This document shows positions 8,401-12,823 of a stretch of 14,738 nt of DNA, piece after piece. Each line of letters opens with the position of its first letter. Position 1 is the stretch's first letter. The position numbers and the translations under genes are program-made. The DNA lies in assembly GCA_041743975.1 (NCBI GenBank), contig JBGTLT010000184.1, positions 1 through 14,738 on the forward strand, given 5' to 3'. Under the pieces are notes generated by a model. It was not told the origin of the DNA, ran no database searches, and worked only from the letters and a program-made list of their open reading frames with translations. This stretch comes from JTS-RE37 sp041743975. GTDB lineage: Bacteria > Bacteroidota > Bacteroidia > Flavobacteriales > Flavobacteriaceae.

Positions 8401-8811
8401 CCCGGGATCCAATGCGGCCATTTCCCATGCTATTCCTCCGCCAAGGGAACCCCCTATAACCGCAAATAGTGTCTCTATTTTCAGCAAGCGTATGCCCATT
8501 AGGAATATCCTGGCTATATCCCCCGCCACAAAATCCTTATAGTTTTCAATGACAAACCCGTCATACCCGTTCCCGGGTATATTAAATGCCAGGATCGTGT
8601 ATTTGCGGGTATCGATACATAGCCCGTCACCAATAAGGGATGACCACCATCCTCCCGGCCCGGTGACCCCTGAATTCCCCGTAAGGGCATGGTTGACCAC
8701 CACTATCGGGGCGGTGTGAAGTTCGCGGCCAAAGAGTTCGTAAGAGAGTTGGATATCCTGGGATACGCCGTTATAGGTAGTGTAGTTATGTATTTGTAGG
8801 TACTGTAACAT
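5425..8811 (-). CDS. thrA: Trifunctional homoserine O-acyltransferase (MetX-like) - aspartokinase - homoserine dehydrogenase
   Basis: This 1128-aa protein joins three steps: aspartate phosphorylation, aspartate-semialdehyde reduction to homoserine, and homoserine acylation. Residues 1-316 are an alpha/beta-hydrolase of MetX type: NHALTGN, GGWW, nucleophile Ser122 in GGSLGG, Asp265 (VDSDLFF), His298 (GHDSFL). Residues 325-610 are the aspartokinase (KFGG 329-332, YGELIS, GRNGSNYTA 516-524, FTHVDGIFTANP). Residues about 616-766 hold ACT domains (QGSSERGIGLVV). From about 774 is the homoserine dehydrogenase (GHGNVGG 779-785, SSNK, GVFSGSLSYIFN, EPDPREDLSGNDVGRK, QGAGAGASVTARGVFGDI). The AK-HSD part aligns along all of E. 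coli ThrA (about 820 aa). I chose ATG 8809-8811; an in-frame ATG at 8913 overlaps metY and would translate a strong hairpin into a Pro-rich stretch. The symbol refers to the AK-HSD part. Homoserine supply appears directed to methionine by the operon. Confidence 0.92.
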   Translation of the reverse strand: MLQYLQIHNYTTYNGVSQDIQLSYELFGRELHTAPIVVVNHALTGNSGVTGPGGWWSSLIGDGLCIDTRKYTILAFNIPGNGYDGFVIENYKDFVAGDIARIFLMGIRLLKIETLFAVIGGSLGGGIAWEMAALDPGLIKHLIPVASDWKSTDWLIANCQIQEQFLVNSKNPVHDARMHAMLCYRTPESFKERFQRSTNTELQVFNVESWLTHHGKKLQERFQLSAYKLTNQLLKTIDITRNGEEAFQALQNSDTNIHIIGVDSDLFFTAKENKETFKHLALVNNNVTYGEIHSMHGHDSFLIEFEQMRQLLKSVFDQNGRTERLKILKFGGRSLANGEGIGRVLEIISGRAKAGENIAVVVSAREQGTDRLLRILELAVTGKVYKKEFDEFEKYQKHTFKNVKLTAEFRDLLKLFEGVALLGDFSPRIRDQVVAYGELISAKLVTKLLIGKGINAVLMDTRALIKTDSNFGNAKVLEAESRENVLRAFGQLAMDSVPVFTGYIASNMADETTTLGRNGSNYTASLLANYLDAAELQNFTHVDGIFTANPELVPEAQRIATLSYGEANELANFGATILHAKTIIPLIEKNIPLRILNTFNEDNAGTLISAKTSKEGIKSLSVIENEALINLEGRGLLGKIGIDARIFKVLSQNDINVGIISQGSSERGIGLVVDSAKAQKAKQALEMEFEEDFRSQDITAISIIGDVSVISIVGQDLSTFHKPYNALIKNQIVPLLFNNTISGKNVSLVLKKSDLHKALNVMHGQIFGISKKINLAIFGHGNVGGTLVDQIISSAKTIERRKGIHLNVFALANSRKLLLNKNGIPRNWKSSLVSNGKPYTLTDVFDFAKRHHLENLIAVDNTASEDFVTHYFDFVDNGFDLVSSNKIANTLGYDYYRLLREELAKRQKNYLYETNVGAGLPLIDTIKLLHLSGENITRIKGVFSGSLSYIFNTFSEMDASFSFILKEAIQKGFTEPDPREDLSGNDVGRKLLILARELDLENEFSDIRIQNLIPEALRKGNAAHFLENMDVLDDIFNEIKKNQKKDHVLRYVGDLHGDLQKEKGTLDVQLISVPRVSALGQVKGSDSIIEIYMESYGEQPLVIQGAGAGASVTARGVFGDILRIAEKG

Positions 8812-8825
8812 GCGCTGTGAATAAA

Positions 8826-8885
8826 GCCCGGCAGCTCCCCTATTACCCGTCACTGTTTGTTTGGTGGGAGGGGGAGTTGCCGGGC
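8826..8885 (-). terminator. GC-rich intercistronic hairpin between metY and the fusion gene
   Basis: The arms are GCCCGGCAACTCCCC and GGGGAGCTGCCGGGC in the minus-strand RNA, 15 positions with one A·C mismatch, around a 30-nt loop, followed by UUUAUUC. It starts 9 nt after the metY stop and ends 14 nt before the chosen start of the fusion gene. The stem is strong but the loop is long and the U tract short, so it is better read as a partial terminator or as an mRNA processing or stability element setting the metY to thrA ratio. Confidence 0.6.
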
Positions 8886-8893
8886 CTGTATGA

Positions 8894-10186
8894 TTAGGCC
8901 AGGACCGATGCATCTATGGTTGCAAATGCCTGTTCAAGGTCTGATGTAAGGTCTTCCAGGTCTTCCAACCCAACCGATAAGCGGATGAGGTCTTTGGTTA
9001 CCCCGGTGGCTTCCTGTGCGGCATCATCCAATTGCTGGTGTGTGGTACTGGCAGGATGGATGATCAGGGATTTGGTGTCGCCTATATTGGCAAGCAGGGA
9101 GAAAATTTTGGTCTCATCTGCTATTTTTTTGGCAGACTCATACCCCCCTTTAACCCCGAATGTCACCAAACCGCTTTGGCCATTCGGCAGGTAGGCTTCG
9201 GCTTGTGCATAATACTTGCTCGATTTTAATCCGGGATAGTTCACCCAGGTGACTTCTTTCCGTTTTTCCAGCCATTTGGCAAGTTCCAGCGCATTTTCAC
9301 TGTGTTTTTTCATCCTGATGGCAAGGGTCTCCAGCCCCTGGATTATTTGAAAAGCATTGAACGGGCTCAGGCAGGCACCATGATCCCGTAGACCTTCTAT
9401 CCGGGCTTTGGCGATAAAGGCTGCCGGGCCCAGGGCTTCGTGGTAGACCAGCCCATGGTACCCTGGGGAGGGCTCCGTAAATTCCGGGAATTTACCATTG
9501 GCCCAGTCAAAGGTACCGGCATCCACAATGGCGCCACCCAGTGCGGTTCCGTTGCCGTTAATATATTTGGTAAGGGAATGGATCACGATGTTGGCACCGT
9601 GTTCAATGGGTTTTAACAATGCCGGGGTAGTTACCGTATTATCTACGATAAAGGGGATTTTGGCTGCCCGGGCTTCAGCCGAAATGGCTTTTATGTCCAG
9701 GACATCCAGTTTGGGGTTGCCCAGGGTCTCCACAAAGATTGCCCGTGTGTTTTCTCGTACGGCTTTTCCAAAATTGGACGGATCAGCGGGATCAACAAAA
9801 GTAGTGGTAATGCCCAGCCTGGGAAGGGTAACGTCGAACAGGTTATAGGTGCCCCCATACAAGCTGTTGCTCGATACGATATGGTCGCCGGATTTTAACA
9901 GCACCAACAGAGCCGTATTCAACGCTCCGGTCCCGGAGGCGAACACCACCGAGGCAATTCCTCCCTCCAAAGCTGCCAGGCGTTGTTCCAGGATATCATT
10001 GGTCGGATTGTTTATCCGGCTGTAAATGTTTCCAAACTCCGCCAGGGAGAAGAGGTTTGCCGCATGATCGGAATTATTGAAGACATAGGCGGTACTTTGA
10101 TAAATGGGCACGGCGCGCGTACCACCATTCACTTTAGGATCATGCCCCGCATGAAGAGCGTTGGTCGAAAATTTATATTCACTCAT
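8894..10186 (-). CDS. metY: O-acetylhomoserine aminocarboxypropyltransferase (sulfhydrylase)
   Basis: It makes homocysteine and acetate from O-acetylhomoserine and sulfide with PLP. The protein is 430 aa, the usual MetY length (about 425-430) and longer than MetZ or MetB (about 380-400). Diagnostic stretches are FSTNALHAGHDP at the N-terminus, PIYQSTAYVF, NIYSRINNPTNDILEQRLAALEGG, VFASGTGALN, FVETLGNPKLDVLDI, PFIVDNTVTTP (Asp182), the PLP lysine in HSLTKYINGNGTALGG (Lys207), the MetY-specific insertion around DWANGKFPEFTEPSPGYHGL, and ANIGDTKSLIIHPASTTHQQL. It is the first gene after a SAM-I riboswitch, with a leader of more than 200 nt between aptamer and ATG, so it should be switched off when SAM is plentiful. 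The ATG (10184-10186) has no strong Shine-Dalgarno, as is usual in this phylum. Confidence 0.95.
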   Translation of the reverse strand: MSEYKFSTNALHAGHDPKVNGGTRAVPIYQSTAYVFNNSDHAANLFSLAEFGNIYSRINNPTNDILEQRLAALEGGIASVVFASGTGALNTALLVLLKSGDHIVSSNSLYGGTYNLFDVTLPRLGITTTFVDPADPSNFGKAVRENTRAIFVETLGNPKLDVLDIKAISAEARAAKIPFIVDNTVTTPALLKPIEHGANIVIHSLTKYINGNGTALGGAIVDAGTFDWANGKFPEFTEPSPGYHGLVYHEALGPAAFIAKARIEGLRDHGACLSPFNAFQIIQGLETLAIRMKKHSENALELAKWLEKRKEVTWVNYPGLKSSKYYAQAEAYLPNGQSGLVTFGVKGGYESAKKIADETKIFSLLANIGDTKSLIIHPASTTHQQLDDAAQEATGVTKDLIRLSVGLEDLEDLTSDLEQAFATIDASVLA

Positions 10187-10221
10187 GATACATGTATTTA
10201 TGTATCCGGCTAAGCGGATAC
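10187..10221 (-). promoter_or_regulatory. Two overlapping, mutually exclusive hairpins at the metY start
   Basis: In the minus-strand RNA, GUAUCCG (10221-10215) can pair with CGGAUAC (10208-10202), while GAUACAU (10206-10200) can pair with AUGUAUC (10193-10187), which ends immediately before the AUG. Both stems are 7 bp and perfect, and they share bases 10202-10206, so only one can form at a time. The second would bury the AU-rich region just upstream of the start codon. A role as expression platform is inference. Confidence 0.45.
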
Positions 10222-10370
10222 TGGTTAAATTGTTTACAATCGACTGCCCCGTAACAATGCGCCGCAGGGTAACAGGCTGCCTTCAAAACAAGGCCACAAC
10301 CTATCCCGGACATACAAGGTTGTTAGCCCGGTAGCGCAGGATTTGTATTCTGGCCACATCAATAAGTTAT

Positions 10371-10397
10371 AAAGAAAGAAAATTACATCGGTAATTT
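10371..10397 (-). terminator. Weak hairpin plus U-rich tail just after SAM-I aptamer
   Basis: The minus-strand RNA reads AAAUUAC-CGAU-GUAAUUU, then UCUUUCUUU, three nt after the 3' strand of aptamer helix P1. The geometry is that of an attenuator, but the stem is AU-rich and only 7 bp, so strength is doubtful. It could instead be a pause site. Confidence 0.35.
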
Positions 10398-10400
10398 AGT

Positions 10401-10508
10401 GTTATCTGTCACGCGGCATGCATGATAGAACGTAGCACCTTCTTTGCTTTGGACACAAAGGGTTGCTAAGGCTTCACAGGGTCTATTCCCTCCGCCTTTC
10501 TTGATAAC
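10401..10508 (-). ncRNA. SAM-I (S-box) riboswitch aptamer upstream of metY
   Basis: The minus strand fits the SAM-I consensus. P1 is GUUAUC (10508-10503) paired with GAUAAC (10406-10401). P2 pairs AAGGC with GCCUU and GGG with CCC around the loop AAUAGA. The invariant GUGAAGCCUUAGCAACC is followed by P3 (CUUUG/CAAAG), AAGGUGCUA, P4 (UCAUG/CGUGA) and the closing ACAGAUAAC. UAG in the P2 loop can pair with CUA after P3, the known S-box pseudoknot. It binds S-adenosylmethionine and sits in front of metY, the fusion gene and metZ, so it should repress the operon when SAM is high. Whether the output is transcriptional or translational is unclear. Confidence 0.93.
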
Positions 10509-10538
10509 TTGTCAATAAGAGTTTGAACTTTTGCACTA

Positions 10539-10546
10539 CAAATATA
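10539..10546 (-). promoter_or_regulatory. -7 box TATATTTG for the metY operon
   Basis: The minus strand reads TATATTTG, a perfect TAnnTTTG match. A start 5-8 nt downstream puts the first transcribed base about 20-25 nt before helix P1 of the SAM-I aptamer, as expected for a riboswitch leader. No TTG is seen at -33. Confidence 0.55.
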
Positions 10547-10585
10547 GGAACGGATAAATTGATTTACCTAATATTTTAAATAAAA

Positions 10586-11842
10586 TTATAAATTGAACGC
10601 TGCCCTGACTTCCTCCACCATATCCAGTTTTTCCCATGTAAAAAGTTCCACAACTTTTTCGATTCGGCCATTATAGGGGGATTCAAACACCTTTGTAACG
10701 GTTCTCGGTTGCTTGCCCATATGGCCATACGCCGCAGATTCAAGGTAAATGGGATTTCGCAGTTTCAACCTTTCCTCAATGGCAAAAGGCCGCATATCAA
10801 AAAGTTCCATAATTTTTTTGGCAATGTCACTATCCGGGAAACTTACCTTCGAAGAACCAAAGGTATCCACGAAAATGGAGGTTGGTTCCACTACACCGAT
10901 CGCATAGCTCAATTGCACAAGGATCTCATCTGCCACCCCGGCCGCCACCAGGTTTTTGGCCGCATGCCTCGCCGCATAGGCCCCGCTTCGGTCTACCTTG
11001 CTGGGGTCTTTGCCGCTAAAGGCGCCTCCGCCGTGGGCCCCTTTGCCTCCATAGGTATCCACTATGATCTTCCGCCCGGTTAGCCCGGTATCCCCATGGG
11101 GGCCACCAATTACAAATTTACCGGTGGGGTTGATATGGTATTTGATCTGGCCATTGAACAAGTGCTGTATTGCAGGCGGTAATTGCTCTTTAACCATCGG
11201 CATCAGAATCGTAAGTATATCGCTTTTGATCCTGGCGAGCATAATGGCTGCATCCGGATCAAACTCATCATGCTGTGTGGATACGACTATGGTATCGATT
11301 CGCTGGGGAACATTGTCGTCTGAGTATTCAATGGTAACCTGGGCTTTGCCATCGGGCCTTAGGTAGTTCATTTCACTGCCATTTCTCCGGAGATGGGCGA
11401 GGCCCTGAAGTATCTTGTTGGATATGTCCAGCCCAAGGGGCATATAATTTTCGGTCTCCCTGGTGGCATACCCGAACATCATGCCCTGGTCACCTGCCCC
11501 CTGTTCCTCCTTGGATCCCCTGTCAACACCCTGGTTAATATCCCGGGACTGCTCATGGATCAGGGAAATGATCCCGCATGAATCCCCGCTGAACTGGTAT
11601 TCTCCCTTGGTATAGCCTATGGCATTGATAACATCCCTGGTAATCTGCTGGAGGTCCACATAGGTCTGGCTTTTAACCTCCCCAGCCAGGATCACTTGCC
11701 CTGTGGTAACCATCGTTTCGCAGGCTACCTTACTTTCGGGGTCGAATGCCAGGAAATTATCCAGGAGTGCATCGCTTATCTGGTCCGCAATTTTATCCGG
11801 ATGGCCTTCACTAACAGATTCTGAAGTAAACAAATACGCCAT
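10586..11842 (-). CDS. metK: S-adenosylmethionine synthetase
   Basis: It makes SAM from methionine and ATP in the cytoplasm. The protein is 418 aa from ATG 11840-11842 (MAYLFTSESVSEGHPDKIADQ), the standard Bacteroidota MetK N-terminus. An in-frame ATG at 11935 would add 31 residues without resemblance to MetK and lies inside the riboswitch. Signature motifs are GHPDKIAD (13-20), the ATP-binding hexapeptide region GAGDQGMMFGYA (115-126), DGKAQVTIEY, HINPTGKFVIGGPHGDTGLTGRK, and the P-loop-like GGGAFSGKDPSKVDRS (271-286). All three MetK domains are covered and nothing looks broken. It has its own promoter and a SAM-II-like element, so its product probably represses it. The 3' end is followed by an AU-only inverted repeat (ATTTT/AAAAT near 10570) that may be a weak terminator. 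Confidence 0.97.
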   Translation of the reverse strand: MAYLFTSESVSEGHPDKIADQISDALLDNFLAFDPESKVACETMVTTGQVILAGEVKSQTYVDLQQITRDVINAIGYTKGEYQFSGDSCGIISLIHEQSRDINQGVDRGSKEEQGAGDQGMMFGYATRETENYMPLGLDISNKILQGLAHLRRNGSEMNYLRPDGKAQVTIEYSDDNVPQRIDTIVVSTQHDEFDPDAAIMLARIKSDILTILMPMVKEQLPPAIQHLFNGQIKYHINPTGKFVIGGPHGDTGLTGRKIIVDTYGGKGAHGGGAFSGKDPSKVDRSGAYAARHAAKNLVAAGVADEILVQLSYAIGVVEPTSIFVDTFGSSKVSFPDSDIAKKIMELFDMRPFAIEERLKLRNPIYLESAAYGHMGKQPRTVTKVFESPYNGRIEKVVELFTWEKLDMVEEVRAAFNL

Positions 11843-11921
11843 TGTATCAAATGTTAAGTATGTAATAGGATATATTTCCTGATTGCGGAATGTTAACAGA
11901 TCCCGGAGATGAACCGGATAG

Positions 11922-12032
11922 AACTGCTTTAGCATTTTTTATACCTGCTGTTTTCAGCATACATCCTGTATCCCGGACATGCCTTCAAACAAATTGGCAC
12001 AAGAGGTTGCAATCAGTCAAATCCTTCCTCTT
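11922..12032 (-). ncRNA. SAM-II riboswitch (extended form) in metK leader
   Basis: In the minus-strand RNA, P1 is AAGAGG (12032-12027) with CCUCUU (12006-12001), enclosing GAUUUGACUGAUUGCAA, which matches the SAM-II loop (GAUUU, then UUGCA). The 3' pseudoknot strand AAAUGCUAAAGCAGUU ends at 11922: GC of GCUAAAG pairs with GC of UUGC, and CAGU(U) pairs with (G)ACUG, as in SAM-II P2. The strands are separated by about 65 nt that can fold (GCUG-AAAA-CAGC at 11958-11947; GCAU..UCC/GGA..AUGC at 11982-11957), whereas minimal SAM-II has a short linker. The location before metK supports SAM sensing. Confidence is below certain because the insert is large and I aligned by eye. Confidence 0.78.
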
Positions 12033-12044
12033 AATTTGCAAGGA

Positions 12045-12052
12045 CAAAAATA
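12045..12052 (-). promoter_or_regulatory. -7 box TATTTTTG for metK
   Basis: The minus strand reads TATTTTTG, matching TAnnTTTG. Transcription 5-8 nt downstream would begin about 6-8 nt before helix P1 of the SAM-II element, so the aptamer would lie at the extreme 5' end of the metK message. No TTG is seen at -33. Confidence 0.5.
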
Positions 12053-12091
12053 CATATTTGAATGTGAAATAAAAATTTTGGCCGCTTCTAA

Positions 12092-12125
12092 TTGTATATA
12101 TCTTGTATTTCCACAACTATATTTT
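12092..12125 (+). promoter_or_regulatory. Possible promoter of the deoxynucleoside kinase gene
   Basis: TTG at 12092-12094 and TATATTTT at 12118-12125 (one mismatch from TAnnTTTG) are 23 nt apart, the upper end of normal spacing. The message would have a leader of about 65 nt before the ATG at 12198. Confidence 0.3.
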
Positions 12126-12197
12126 ATCATCCTCCAGATACTTCGTATATTGCGATCCCTTTTGGAATTAGGACTCCATCCATTAATACAAATACTT

Positions 12198-12812
12198 ATG
12201 CATGTTGCGGTTGCAGGCAATATCGGGGCCGGTAAAACGACCCTTACCAAACTTTTATCCCGGCATTATTCCTGGGAAGCGCATTATGAGGACGTAGAGG
12301 ACAATCCCTATTTAGACGATTTTTACACACAGATGGAACGGTGGAGTTTTAACTTGCAAATCTATTTCCTCAACAGCCGGTATCGCCAAATCCTGAAAAT
12401 CAGGGAAAGTGGAAAAAATGTGATCCAGGACCGGACCATATATGAGGACGCCCATATTTTTGCGCCCAATTTACATGCAATGGGTTTGATGACCAACCGT
12501 GACTTCAGCAATTATTCCGGTTTGTTTGAACTTATGGAAAGCCTGGTCCAACCTCCTGATCTGCTGATCTACCTTCGCAGTTCTATCCCTAATTTGGTAA
12601 AGCAGATCCACAAACGCGGACGGGAATATGAAAATTCCATTTCCATTGATTACCTGAGCCGACTTAATGAACGCTATGAGGCATGGGCCCATAGCTATGA
12701 TAAGGGAAACCTGCTTATTGTAGATGTGGATAAGCTCGATTTTGTAGATATTCCGGAGCACCTTGGGGAGGTGATCCAAAAAATCGATGCAGAAATCAAC
12801 GGGTTATTCTAA
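12198..12812 (+). CDS. Deoxynucleoside kinase (dNK family)
   Basis: It phosphorylates a deoxynucleoside with ATP in nucleotide salvage. The protein is 204 aa from ATG 12198 (MHVAVAGNIGAGKTTL), the normal start for the family; the frame is open back to 11979 but that part has no similarity and overlaps the metK leader. Visible motifs are the P-loop GNIGAGKT (7-14), the acidic stretch YEDVEDNPYLDDFY (30-43) with the probable catalytic Glu, QIYFLNSRY, DRTIYEDAHIF (78-88, the DRS-like motif), the strand LLIYLRSS and the lid KRGREYE (139-145). Length and motifs fit bacterial deoxyadenosine/deoxyguanosine kinases; base specificity cannot be read with confidence. It is the only plus-strand gene, divergent from metK and convergent with the phosphatase gene 11 nt away, with no clear terminator between. 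Confidence 0.9.
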   Translation: MHVAVAGNIGAGKTTLTKLLSRHYSWEAHYEDVEDNPYLDDFYTQMERWSFNLQIYFLNSRYRQILKIRESGKNVIQDRTIYEDAHIFAPNLHAMGLMTNRDFSNYSGLFELMESLVQPPDLLIYLRSSIPNLVKQIHKRGREYENSISIDYLSRLNERYEAWAHSYDKGNLLIVDVDKLDFVDIPEHLGEVIQKIDAEINGLF

Positions 12813-12823
12813 CACCGCTACCC

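Larger units (their letters stand above)
10187..10400 (-). other. Long metY leader between SAM-I aptamer and start codon
   Basis: This is 214 nt without a recognised gene. In RNA order it holds a weak terminator-like hairpin (10380-10397), a GGC-UA-ACAACCU / AGGUUGU-G-GCC stem (10328-10317 with 10302-10292), and two overlapping hairpins at the start codon. A 41-codon reading frame (10359-10234, MWPEYKSC...) fits inside but shows no family resemblance. Together with the aptamer and promoter it fills the 399-nt metK-metY gap. Confidence 0.55.
11843..12197. other. Divergent metK / dNK intergenic region (355 nt)
   Basis: From the metK side it holds a 79-nt segment of leader with the octamer GCAAUCAG (11886-11879, complementary to the SAM-II P2 strand), the SAM-II element and a minus-strand TATTTTTG box. 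From the other side it holds AT-rich DNA with a plus-strand TATATTTT box before the kinase. Open frames extending into it (from 11935 on the minus strand, from 11979 on the plus strand) are upstream extensions without family similarity. Confidence 0.7.

Noticed and set aside
8812..8913. Upstream ATG adding 34 residues to the fusion protein and overlapping metY
   Set aside because: The extension is Pro/Thr-rich, translates through the strong hairpin and has no similarity to MetX; the MetX-like part starts at MLQYLQIHNY.
10360..10400. AUGUAA start-stop pair after the SAM-I aptamer
   Set aside because: A six-base coincidence inside an AU-rich hairpin, without a ribosome site.
11979..12197. Upstream extension of the deoxynucleoside kinase frame by 73 codons
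   Set aside because: It overlaps the metK riboswitch and promoter on the other strand; the family starts directly before the P-loop, at 12198.
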